64,000 nt of DNA from Methanobacteriota archaeon (GTDB taxonomy: Archaea > Thermoplasmatota > E2 > JACPAO01 > JAHWKR01): the NCBI GenBank assembly GCA_019347805.1, contig JAHWKR010000006.1, forward strand, positions 25,142 to 89,141. Direction: 5' to 3'. The notes beneath the pieces are model-generated. The model was not told where the DNA came from. It was given only the letters and a program-made list of their open reading frames with translations, and did no database searches. The position numbers were made by a program, and so were the translations under genes. Shown in pieces: positions 52,576 through 60,268 of the stretch (within the stretch, counting starts at the first letter, position 1; every line of letters starts with the position of its first letter).

Positions 52576-53469
52576 CTAGAACGGCGTGGCGGACCAGATG
52601 CGCCAGCCGGCGCCGTAGAGGAAGGCGAGGAGGGCGAGCACCATGGCGCCCTTGGCGGCGGCGCGGCCGTGTGTGGGCTTGTATTGGGCGGCGACGGCGG
52701 CGAAGACGAAGAGGAGGTCGGCGGGGAGGATGGCGATGAGGAAGCGGGTGTCCCAAGCGGCGAGGAAGTGCGGCAATGGAGACAACGTGACGGCAAGAAG
52801 GACGAAGATGGCGCCGAGGAGGGTCGCGGGCTTGGTGCCGTGTCGGACGGCGTAGGTGCGGCGAACGGCGCGGTCGTGCTTCGCGTCCTCGGCGTCCTTG
52901 AAGAGTTCGCGGCCGAGGTGCGCCAACGCGGCGAGGAGGCCGAGGACGAGAGGGACGCGGAGGTCGCCGGAGACGGCGAGCGCACCGAGCGGGAAGAGGC
53001 TCCCGGAGACGACCGCCACGGCGATGTTGCCGGGCAGGCCCTCTTTCTTCCATTTCAGTTCGTACCAGGTGAGGAGCACGACGGCGCCGGAGGCGAGGAA
53101 GCCGGCTTCGCGGTCGGCGAGGTAGGCGGCGAGGATGGCGAGCGCCCAGAAGAACAGGACGGCGCGGCGTGCGACCGGGATGCGCACACGACCGGAGGGG
53201 AGCGGCCGTTCGGGGTGCGCGGTGCGGTCGATGTGGAGGTCGCGCAGGTCGTTCAGCACGTTGCCGCCTGCGGTGCCGAGGAACGCGGCGAGGGCGACGA
53301 GGCCGGCCTTCACCGTGATGGATTGGGATTCGAAGGGCGAGACACCGGCGGCCAGCACGCCCACGAGCACGCCGAGCGCGCTGAGGAGACCGTTCAAGGG
53401 CCGGGTGAGGAGGAACAGGCCCCAGCCTTGTGTGAAGGGGTCGGTGCGGGGGGCGTTCCGGGGTCGCAT
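52576..53469 (-). CDS. UbiA-family prenyltransferase (DGGGP synthase-like)
   Basis: 297 residues, about 8-9 membrane helices. The first Asp-rich motif is NDLRDLHIDRTAHPERPLPSG; the second is DAEDAKHDRAVRRTYAV. LTRPLNGLLSALGV at the N-terminus is typical. Given the neighbours it most likely adds the second geranylgeranyl chain to GGGP to form DGGGP. It starts in an ATGA overlap with the GGPP synthase stop, so the two are co-translated. Confidence 0.92.
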   Translation of the reverse strand: MRPRNAPRTDPFTQGWGLFLLTRPLNGLLSALGVLVGVLAAGVSPFESQSITVKAGLVALAAFLGTAGGNVLNDLRDLHIDRTAHPERPLPSGRVRIPVARRAVLFFWALAILAAYLADREAGFLASGAVVLLTWYELKWKKEGLPGNIAVAVVSGSLFPLGALAVSGDLRVPLVLGLLAALAHLGRELFKDAEDAKHDRAVRRTYAVRHGTKPATLLGAIFVLLAVTLSPLPHFLAAWDTRFLIAILPADLLFVFAAVAAQYKPTHGRAAAKGAMVLALLAFLYGAGWRIWSATPF

Positions 53470-54557
53470 CAGTTGCGCCTCGTGATCATGTAGTCGGCGA
53501 CGCGCGCAAGGAGCGCGATGGCCGATCCCCCGGGGGCGTCCAGGCGTCCGAGGGCGGCGCGGGCGTTCTCCACTTCGCGTGTGGCGTGCACCTTGGCGGC
53601 TTCCATGCTGTCCGCTTCGACGAGGAGCGAGAGGCCTTCTTGCACCATGGTCGGGGTCGTCTCGGGCTCGGGTGTTGTGAGGATGTCAAGGAGGCGCGCG
53701 CGGTCGGCGGGACCGAGGTGGTCGAGCGCGTGCAAGACGGGATAGGTCTTCTTGCCGGCGCGGATGTCGCTGCCGACCGGCTTGCCGAGCTCCGCCTCGT
53801 CGGCGACGAGGTCGAGCAGATCGTCGACGATCTGGAAGGCGAGCCCGATGTGCCGGCCGTAGTCGGACAACGCCGCGACCTGTTCCGTGTCGCCGCCGCC
53901 GATGCGCGCTCCGGCTTCCACGGAGAGCTGGATGAGGACACCGGTCTTGAGGCGGATCATCTCGAGGTACTCATCGAGCGTCACATCGTCGCGTTTTTCG
54001 AAGAGGAGGTCCTGGGTCTGTCCGGCCGAGAGTTCGTAGGACACCTCGGCGGCGCGGCGCATGATGTGGACGATGGTCTCGGGCGTCACACGGGCCGTCC
54101 CGAGGTTCTGCGCCATCTTGTCGAACGCGAAGGCGTAGAGGGCGTCGCCGGCGCAGATGGCGAGCGGGCCGCCCCAGAGCGCGTGCACGGTCGGGCGGCC
54201 GCGGCGGGTGAGGTCGTTGTCCATGACATCGTCGTGGACCAGGGTGAACGTATGGAGGAGTTCCAGTCCGGCGGCCGTCGGAAGAGCACGGTCGGCGTCC
54301 TCGCACACCGCTTCGCAGGCGAGCATCGTCAGAAGGGGTCGCAACCGCTTGCCGCCGGCGTCGATGACGTGGCGAAGGGGGTGCAGGGGCGCCGTCTCAT
54401 CGGGCTTCACATGCGCCGGGTCCGGGGTCCCCGAGGGGAACGGCGGCAACCCGCGCACCATCTCCGATTCGAGCCGGGCACGATAGGGCCGCAACGCCTC
54501 AGAGAGCGCGGGCTCCTGCGTCATGCGGTCTCCCTGGTGGCGGGCGGCGGGGGCCAC
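53469..54557 (-). CDS. Geranylgeranyl diphosphate synthase
   Basis: 362 residues from a GTG at 54557, 27 nt after a TATA-like box; an ATG at 54524 is the alternative. Both Asp-rich motifs are present: DDVMDND (109-115) and QIVDDLLD. The residues before the first motif (HTFTLVH) match archaeal GGPP synthases. GGKRLRP binds diphosphate. It extends DMAPP/IPP to C20 for ether lipids. First gene of the pair with ubiA. Confidence 0.94.
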   Translation of the reverse strand: MAPAARHQGDRMTQEPALSEALRPYRARLESEMVRGLPPFPSGTPDPAHVKPDETAPLHPLRHVIDAGGKRLRPLLTMLACEAVCEDADRALPTAAGLELLHTFTLVHDDVMDNDLTRRGRPTVHALWGGPLAICAGDALYAFAFDKMAQNLGTARVTPETIVHIMRRAAEVSYELSAGQTQDLLFEKRDDVTLDEYLEMIRLKTGVLIQLSVEAGARIGGGDTEQVAALSDYGRHIGLAFQIVDDLLDLVADEAELGKPVGSDIRAGKKTYPVLHALDHLGPADRARLLDILTTPEPETTPTMVQEGLSLLVEADSMEAAKVHATREVENARAALGRLDAPGGSAIALLARVADYMITRRN

Positions 54558-54580
54558 GCGTGGCGCAGACCGGAAGGGGT

Positions 54581-54586
54581 CTTAAG
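54581..54586 (-). promoter_or_regulatory. CTTAAG TATA-like box for GGPP synthase
   Basis: CTTAAG, centred about 27 nt before the GTG at 54557. The same hexamer precedes the geranylgeranyl reductase and the receiver-domain gene at matching distances. Confidence 0.5.
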
Positions 54587-54772
54587 GGGTGAGGGGAGGG
54601 AGGCGCACGACCTGCGACGTCTCGTTGCGCGACAGACGGCCGGTGTCGACGCGGGGTCCGCCGGCGGCCACGGTCCCTTGTGCCCGAGGCCAGACCGGGA
54701 TCCGGGGTCACAACGACCTTGCCTCAGGACCCACCAGAGGCGTCAAGAACCGCGCGTCGTTGGGCCTCGGCG

Positions 54773-55738
54773 ATGGAACTCGCCATCGAGACGTCCGGCC
54801 TCGTCAAGACCTTCGGTATGACCCGTGCCTTGGACGGTATCGACCTGGGCATCCGCAAGGGTTCGGTCTATGGCCTCCTCGGGCCGAACGGGGCGGGGAA
54901 GACGACGACGATCCGCATCCTGGCGACGCTCTTGCGGCCTGAGGCGGGTCATGCGACGGTCCTCGGACATGATGTCGTGCGGGACGCCCGTGCCGTACGC
55001 CGGATGATCAGCCTCACCGGGCAGTACGCTTCGGTGGACGAGGACCTGACAGGGATCGAGAACCTGGTGCTCGTCGGCCGCCTGCTCGGACTCCCCCGAC
55101 GCGAGGCCAAGGAGCGTGCACGGCAACTGTTGGATGCGTTCGGCCTCGCGGAGGCTGCGAAGCGCCAGGTGGTGACGTTCTCAGGGGGGATGCGCCGTCG
55201 GATCGACATCGCGGCGAGCCTCGTCTCGACGCCGGAGGTGCTTTTCCTTGATGAGCCGACATCGGGTCTCGACCCGCGCAGTCGAAACCAGGTCTGGGAC
55301 ATCGTGCGCGCGATCGCCGACCAGGGCACGACCGTGCTCTTGACGACACAGTATCTCGAGGAGGCGGACCGGTTGGCCGAGCGCATGGCGGTCATCGACC
55401 ATGGGCGGCTCATCGCCGAAGGCACGAGCGAAGAGCTGAAGGCGTCCGTGGGGGCGAACGCGCTCCATGTCCGGTTGCAGGACCGCGAGGCGAGGGAGCG
55501 GGCCACAGCGCTTCTGGGTGAGGAGGCGTACGGGACGATCCTTCCGGCGACCGACCCGCGGACGGTGAGCGTGACGATCTCGGACACCGCCCGTGCGGCA
55601 GCGGCCTTGACCGCGTTGTCCGGAGCGGGCATCGCCGTGGCGGGCTTCTCGCTCGGTGCGCCGAGCCTGGACGACGTCTTCTTCGCCCTCACGGGCCGGC
55701 CGACCGAGGCGACGCCGAAGCAGGAGGTGGTCGTATGA
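54773..55738 (+). CDS. ABC exporter ATPase, DrrA type
   Basis: 321 residues. Walker [11 protein letters not shown], signature [12 protein letters not shown], Walker [13 protein letters not shown], and the DrrA-type C-terminal domain ([14 protein letters not shown]). It drives an ABC-2 exporter with the next gene, perhaps for lipids or drugs. Start chosen at the ATG at 54773, which begins the domain; longer frames add noise. The stop overlaps the permease start. Confidence 0.93.
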   Translation: MELAIETSGLVKTFGMTRALDGIDLGIRKGSVYGLLGPNGAGKTTTIRILATLLRPEAGHATVLGHDVVRDARAVRRMISLTGQYASVDEDLTGIENLVLVGRLLGLPRREAKERARQLLDAFGLAEAAKRQVVTFSGGMRRRIDIAASLVSTPEVLFLDEPTSGLDPRSRNQVWDIVRAIADQGTTVLLTTQYLEEADRLAERMAVIDHGRLIAEGTSEELKASVGANALHVRLQDREARERATALLGEEAYGTILPATDPRTVSVTISDTARAAAALTALSGAGIAVAGFSLGAPSLDDVFFALTGRPTEATPKQEVVV

Positions 55739-56562
55739 GCGCCGACACGATCCCGGCTCGGGGCGACCTGGGGGGGCTCCTGGGGGACCGTCGGCGCGTC
55801 GCGCCCGCAGGGATGCTGTCGGCGACCTTGACGCTCGGTTGGCGGGCGATGCTGAAGATCAAGCATGTGCCGTTCCAGCTCTTCGACGTCACGATCATGC
55901 CGCTCATGTTCACTTTGCTCTTCACTTACATCTTCGGTGGCGCATTGGCGGGTTCGCCGCGCGAATACATCCAGTATCTCTTGCCGGGGGTGGTGGTGCA
56001 GACGGTCGTCTTCATCACGGTCTACACGGGGATGGGCCTCAACACGGACATCAAAAAAGGGCTCTACGACCGCTTCCGTAGCCTGCCCATCTGGCAGCCG
56101 TCGCCCGTCGTGGGGGCGCTCGCCGGGGACCTGTTCCGCTATTCGGTCGCCTCGACGGTCATCCTCACCGTGGGCCTCATCCTCGGTTTCCGGCCGCAGG
56201 GCGGCCTTTTCGGGGTGCTCTTGGCGGTGGCGCTCGTGATCGCGTTCGCGCTCGCTCTGAGTTGGGTCTGGATCATCATCGGCATGAACGTCAAGACACC
56301 GGAGTCGGTCATGACCGTGAGCTTCATCTTCCTCATGCCGCTCACCTTCGCGAGCGACATCTTCGTCCGGCTCGAGACGATGCCGAGCTGGTTGCAGGTC
56401 GTGGTCGGCAACAATCCTGTCACCCATCTTGCGGCCGCGTCACGCGCGCTCATGCATGGCGAACCGGCCGGTGTCGCAGCGGCGTGGGTGCTGGGTTGGG
56501 CGGTCGGTATCACGGCGGTGGCGGCACCACTGGCGCTCCGGATGTACCACAGGGAACGTTGA
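55735..56562 (+). CDS. ABC-2 type permease, DrrB type
   Basis: 275 residues, ATGA overlap with the ATPase gene. Six membrane helices are predicted after a 35-residue cytoplasmic N-terminus. Typical DrrB lines: [49 protein letters not shown] (coupling helix) and [21 protein letters not shown]. Acts with the DrrA-type ATPase to move a hydrophobic compound out of the cell. Confidence 0.93.
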   Translation: MSADTIPARGDLGGLLGDRRRVAPAGMLSATLTLGWRAMLKIKHVPFQLFDVTIMPLMFTLLFTYIFGGALAGSPREYIQYLLPGVVVQTVVFITVYTGMGLNTDIKKGLYDRFRSLPIWQPSPVVGALAGDLFRYSVASTVILTVGLILGFRPQGGLFGVLLAVALVIAFALALSWVWIIIGMNVKTPESVMTVSFIFLMPLTFASDIFVRLETMPSWLQVVVGNNPVTHLAAASRALMHGEPAGVAAAWVLGWAVGITAVAAPLALRMYHRER

Positions 56563-56582
56563 GGCGCTGACGCGGTGGCGTC

Positions 56583-57008
56583 TCAGGTCCGCCGTGGCTG
56601 CACCAGATTGAAGGGGTTCCCGTCGGGGTCCCGCACGACGGCGGAGACGCCCCATGGGGCCTCTTCCGGTCCGGAAGAGATCGTGACGCCTTCGGCTTTG
56701 AGCGCTTCGACGGCCCCGCTGCAATCCATCACCTGGAGCACCCACATCGTGCCGTTGCCGACCCAGGTGTCGGGGTCGCTCTTGGAACCGGGGGCGGGCA
56801 TGGGTGTGCTGAGGACGATGGAGAGGGCTTGGCCGGGGCAGCCGACGGTGAGCCAACGCATCTTCGTGCCGTTGAACTCGAACACCTCGTCGTCGCGTTT
56901 CTCCATGCCGAGGACGCGGGTGTAGAAGTCGAGGGCCTTGTCGAGGTCGGAGACGATGGCGGTGACGTGCGTGAGCTTCTCCACGTTGGCGGTGACGGTC
57001 CGGGTCAT
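56583..57008 (-). CDS. VOC-family (glyoxalase-like) protein
   Basis: 141 residues. Two beta-alpha-beta-beta-beta modules: LTHVTAIVSDLDKALDFYTRVLGM and VLQVMDCSGAVEAL...VVRDPDGNPFNLVQP. The DPDGNPF line is the usual VOC end. Metal ligands are possible (first-strand His, last-strand Asn/Asp) but not certain. It may be a dioxygenase, glyoxalase or resistance protein; the substrate is unknown. Convergent with the ABC permease gene. Confidence 0.85.
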   Translation of the reverse strand: MTRTVTANVEKLTHVTAIVSDLDKALDFYTRVLGMEKRDDEVFEFNGTKMRWLTVGCPGQALSIVLSTPMPAPGSKSDPDTWVGNGTMWVLQVMDCSGAVEALKAEGVTISSGPEEAPWGVSAVVRDPDGNPFNLVQPRRT

Positions 57009-57047
57009 AGGCCGGGGACCGATAGGGGCTCCTTGAAGGTTGTGTCC

Positions 57048-57680
57048 CTATAGGAGGCCGAACCTTGCCATGGCATCCCTCAGGAAGATGAACGCGAACA
57101 CGATGAGGAGCCCGCCCAGGACGCTGTTGGTCCAAAGATAGCCGATCGAGCCAAGGAACCGGCGCGAGCCGTGCAAGGCGTAGGCGATGCCGCTCTTGAT
57201 ACCGACCAGGAGCGCATAGAAGGTGACGAAGAAGAGGACGGGGGGTGTGATGCCGACCTGGGCGCCGATCGTGACGATGGGAGCGCCGATGGTGAACCAG
57301 AAGATCCAGGCGTTCGGGTTGAGGAGGTTGACCAGTGCGCCTTTTTGCAGCGAGCGGCGGGGACCACCGACATCACCGGGTCCGGGTGGCGCGACGGTCA
57401 TGCTCTTCCAGCCGAGCCAGACGAGGAAGAGGCCGCCGATGAGCGAGATGGTGCCCACGACGGGGTCGGCGTCGGCGACGAAGTGATAGAACGCCACCGA
57501 GACGAACACCATCGGCCAGTCGGTGATGAGCGGCGCCATCGCCACCTGCACGCCCGCCTTGGCGTCGTGGCGCAACGTCTCGAGGAGCACGACCGACATG
57601 TGCGGACCCGGTGCGAAGCCGGCCGAGGCGCCGAGGACGAGGCCGAACAAGAAGAGGGCGAGGGGGTCGGAGGGGATCAA
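57048..57680 (-). CDS. LysE-family exporter
   Basis: 210 residues, six helices. The start ASAGFAPGPHMSVVLLETLRH matches the LysE/RhtB GPGP region, and LLNPNAWIFWFTIGAP the NPKA-type helix. It would export amino acids or related small molecules. Third gene of the reductase-VOC-LysE row, 10 nt after the VOC gene, so probably in one operon. Confidence 0.88.
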   Translation of the reverse strand: MIPSDPLALFLFGLVLGASAGFAPGPHMSVVLLETLRHDAKAGVQVAMAPLITDWPMVFVSVAFYHFVADADPVVGTISLIGGLFLVWLGWKSMTVAPPGPGDVGGPRRSLQKGALVNLLNPNAWIFWFTIGAPIVTIGAQVGITPPVLFFVTFYALLVGIKSGIAYALHGSRRFLGSIGYLWTNSVLGGLLIVFAFIFLRDAMARFGLL

Positions 57681-57690
57681 GGCGCCTGCC

Positions 57691-58113
57691 TCATTGGGAC
57701 GGTTCCCACGCCGGGTTCCACGCCACTTCCCAGAGATGCCCGTCCGGGTCGGCGAAATAGCCGGAGTAGCCGCCCCAGAAGGCGTCCTGTGCCGGTTTGA
57801 TGATGCGCGCGCCGGCCGCTTCCGCTTCGGTCATCACCGTGTCCACCGCTTCCTTGCTCGCGACGTTGTGGGCGATCGAGAACTCGGTGGTGCTGGCCAC
57901 GCTCTTCGGCACACCGGCGTCGCGCGCCAGGTCTTCACGCGCATAGAGCCCGAGCTTCATGCCGCCGGAGAGCTCGAAGAACACGACGGCGCCATGCTCG
58001 AACTCGGTGCCGACGATGCCTTCTGTGGGGAACCCGAGGCCGTCACGATAGAACCGCAGGGCACGCTCCAGGTCGTCGACACCCAGCGTGATCATCGTGA
58101 TGTGCGGCTTCAT
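57691..58113 (-). CDS. VOC-family protein
   Basis: 140 residues from the ATG at 58113. VOC layout: ITMITLGVDDLERALRFYRDGLGFP, FFELSGGMKLGLYARE, and YSGYFADPDGHLWEVAWNP at the C-terminus. Close to phenazine/bleomycin-resistance-like members. It starts 5 nt after the reductase stop and is probably co-transcribed. The substrate is unknown. Confidence 0.87.
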   Translation of the reverse strand: MKPHITMITLGVDDLERALRFYRDGLGFPTEGIVGTEFEHGAVVFFELSGGMKLGLYAREDLARDAGVPKSVASTTEFSIAHNVASKEAVDTVMTEAEAAGARIIKPAQDAFWGGYSGYFADPDGHLWEVAWNPAWEPSQ

Positions 58114-58118
58114 CGTCT

Positions 58119-59369
58119 TCACTTCATGAAGAGCAGTCTGAGGTAGAACCACCAGTTGGTGAGCTCGTCGGTGTCCTCGCGGTCGGACAACATCTCCGAA
58201 AGCTGCGCCTGCAACCGTGGGCTCTTCGCCGCCTTGCGGACGACGAAGTTGAGGAGCCATTTGTGGCGGCCGAGCTTCTGCATCTTGTAGGAACGCTCCA
58301 GTTCGTCACCGATCTCGGCCCATACCTTGATGTCGTAGGGGGCGAGGGCGTCGGCGGTGGCGCCACCGTTGGAGAGGGCGATGTGGATCTGTTCCGCGGC
58401 CAGTTGTCCGGACACCATGGCGTTGCCGATGCCTTCCCCGGAGAACGGGTCGATGAGCCCGGCGGCGTCCCCGACGGTCAACCAGCCTTCGCCCGACAAC
58501 CTCCGACGCCTCGAGCCGAGGGGCAGGATCCAGCCGCGTTGGCTGCCTTCCACCTTGGTGGCACCAGCGAAGCGCTCCACGAAGAGCGGGTTGTCGTGGA
58601 TGCAACGGTCGAGGAGTTCCTTGAGGTCCTTCTTGTCCTTCTTGACGTAGTCCTCGCGCATGCCGATGCCGACGTTGGCGAGGCCGTTCTCGAGCGGGAA
58701 GATCCAGAAATAGCCGGGGATGATGTCGTCGACGAAGTGGATCTCGATGTTGTCGTCGACGTCCTTGACGTCCTTCCAGTAGACACGGATGGCGGCGACC
58801 CAGTGCGCCGGGTCGCGTTCGTAGGCGCCGACCGTACGGCCGACCGGACACAGAGCGCCGCCGGCACCGACGACCACCTTGGCGCGGTGCTCCTTGCCGT
58901 CCTTGGTCTTGACGCCGACGCAACGGCCACCTTCCATGATGGCCGATTCGACGGGTGTCTCCTCGAACACCTTGACCCCTTTGGTCTTCTTGGCGGCCTG
59001 GAAGAGGACGTTGTCGTAGATCTCGCGGCGGCAGACATAGCCGGGTTCGTTGTGGCTCTTGCCCATCGCGACCCGTTCCTCCGACGCCTTCGGTTTGGGG
59101 AACGGCACCACCAGTTCCGTGGTGTCGGGGGAGGTGAAGCGGACGCCGAGGGCGAGCGCCATGGGCACCTTCTCGACCTGGTCGATGAGCCCCAACGCGT
59201 CCAAGACGCGTACCGATTTGCCGGAGATGGCGTCGCCGCACGGCTTGTCGCGCGGGAAGCGTTCCTTCTCGAAGAGCGCCACTTTGTAGCCTTGGCGGGC
59301 AAGGAACGTGGCGGTCGTCGCGCCTCCGGGGCCCCCGCCTGCGACGATGGCGTCGTACTCTTTGGCCAA
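58119..59369 (-). CDS. Geranylgeranyl reductase (archaeal lipid saturation)
   Basis: 416 residues from a TTG at 59369, 28 nt after a CTTAAG TATA-like box. FAD site GGGPGGATTATFLARQGY, then FEKERFPRDKPCGDAISGKS, the GGR signature IPGYFWIFPLENGLANVGIGM and GDAAGLIDPFSGEGI. It would saturate the geranylgeranyl chains of archaeal phospholipids. Length and motifs match archaeal GGRs. First of three genes in a row with VOC and LysE. Confidence 0.93.
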   Translation of the reverse strand: MAKEYDAIVAGGGPGGATTATFLARQGYKVALFEKERFPRDKPCGDAISGKSVRVLDALGLIDQVEKVPMALALGVRFTSPDTTELVVPFPKPKASEERVAMGKSHNEPGYVCRREIYDNVLFQAAKKTKGVKVFEETPVESAIMEGGRCVGVKTKDGKEHRAKVVVGAGGALCPVGRTVGAYERDPAHWVAAIRVYWKDVKDVDDNIEIHFVDDIIPGYFWIFPLENGLANVGIGMREDYVKKDKKDLKELLDRCIHDNPLFVERFAGATKVEGSQRGWILPLGSRRRRLSGEGWLTVGDAAGLIDPFSGEGIGNAMVSGQLAAEQIHIALSNGGATADALAPYDIKVWAEIGDELERSYKMQKLGRHKWLLNFVVRKAAKSPRLQAQLSEMLSDREDTDELTNWWFYLRLLFMK

Positions 59370-59394
59370 CGGGGCGCGGCACGGCCGGGGGGTA

Positions 59395-59400
59395 CTTAAG
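59395..59400 (-). promoter_or_regulatory. CTTAAG TATA-like box for geranylgeranyl reductase
   Basis: CTTAAG is centred about 28 nt upstream of the TTG start at 59369. This spacing decides the unusual start, as no ATG or GTG lies near the beginning of the FAD domain. Confidence 0.5.
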
Positions 59401-59409
59401 GGGTGGCGG

Positions 59410-59901
59410 TCACCGGTCGGCGTGGTAGTACCGGCTGAAATAGGGATCCTCGATGCGTTGGAGCGGTCGGGTGTCGTATGCGCGATGTTCACCCAATGCC
59501 TTGGCCGCCGCGCGAAAGAGCCGTTTGTCTTCCGTGACGAGCGGGGTCCGATCGTCGCGGGCAGCGAGTTCCAGATAGGCCGCATCGTAGGCGGTCAACC
59601 GGTGTGCCGCGGCCAACCGGAATGCCCGGGCCGCACCCTCGGCGTCCATCGGTTCGAGCCGGACGTCTTCCAGGAGGTAGCGGAGCAAGCGCTCTTGTTC
59701 GCGTCCGCCTTTCCCGTATCCGCCGTCCCGGTTCCTGTGGATCACGTTGCCGAGCTCGCTGGCGAGAAGACTCGGTGCGACCACCTCGAAGAGCCCATGT
59801 AGGTGCAGCATGGAGCGCACGAGGAGATCGGGGTCCTCGCCGGGGCCCGGGACGAGCGCGAGAAGCGCGCTCGCGTCGAAGACGATCCTAGTGGCTGTCA
59901 C
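59410..59901 (-). CDS. PIN-domain toxin (VapC-like), second pair
   Basis: 163 residues from a GTG at 59901, overlapping the antitoxin end by 14 nt. PIN acids: Asp in VFDASALLAL, Glu in LLASELGNVI, Asp in TAYDAAYLELA and Asp in LVTEDKRLFR. Predicted RNase toxin. The frame stays open upstream to 60534 but that part is antisense to other genes. Confidence 0.88.
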   Translation of the reverse strand: MTATRIVFDASALLALVPGPGEDPDLLVRSMLHLHGLFEVVAPSLLASELGNVIHRNRDGGYGKGGREQERLLRYLLEDVRLEPMDAEGAARAFRLAAAHRLTAYDAAYLELAARDDRTPLVTEDKRLFRAAAKALGEHRAYDTRPLQRIEDPYFSRYYHADR

Positions 59902-60115
59902 GTTCTGCCCGGATGATGTCGGCGGCGCTCTTGGAGCGGCGGATCGATTGCTCTTCGGCGAGCTTGCGGAGCGCCCGGTAGTTGCTTTCCGCTCGGGCGC
60001 GCCGCAGGAGCCCCTCGAACGCCTCCCGCGCCGCGTCGTTCGGGTTGATGCCCTGCTCGCGCAGCCATCGGACGCTCTCCTCGGGCACGCGGAACTGGAC
60101 CACCTTGGAGGCCAT
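59888..60115 (-). CDS. Ribbon-helix-helix-like antitoxin
   Basis: 75 residues from the ATG at 60115. The N-terminus (KVVQFRVPEESVRWLREQGINP) looks like a ribbon-helix-helix DNA-binding strand and helix; the C-terminus is helical and charged (AEEQSIRRSKSAADIIRAERD), suited to bind the PIN toxin. Gene order, antitoxin before toxin with overlap, is standard. A palindrome at its promoter suggests autoregulation. Confidence 0.82.
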   Translation of the reverse strand: MASKVVQFRVPEESVRWLREQGINPNDAAREAFEGLLRRARAESNYRALRKLAEEQSIRRSKSAADIIRAERDSH

Positions 60116-60121
60116 ACGAGG

Positions 60122-60148
60122 TTGTATACATCCCTGTCTACAAAAAGA
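60122..60148. promoter_or_regulatory. Inverted repeat and TATA-like box of the second TA pair
   Basis: Arms TTGTATACA (60122-60130) and TGTCTACAA (60135-60143) are inverted with one mismatch and separated by TCCC. They lie between the antitoxin ATG (60115) and overlap the likely TATA stretch (TACAAAAA on plus, 60139-60146). Confidence 0.6.
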
Positions 60149-60268
60149 TGGTGGCACACCCGATGCGACACCCGGACGGCCCTTGCCCTGTCATGAACGA
60201 TCAGACCGGCCCCCTGGGACCTGGTGCACCACAAACCGTAAAACCTCCCCGGCCGCCTCCCTACCCTG

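Noticed and set aside
51668..53053. 461-codon frame ending in GGGP synthase
   Set aside because: The N-terminal part is an antisense-like frame within the ubiA gene; promoter spacing and homology set the start at 52498.
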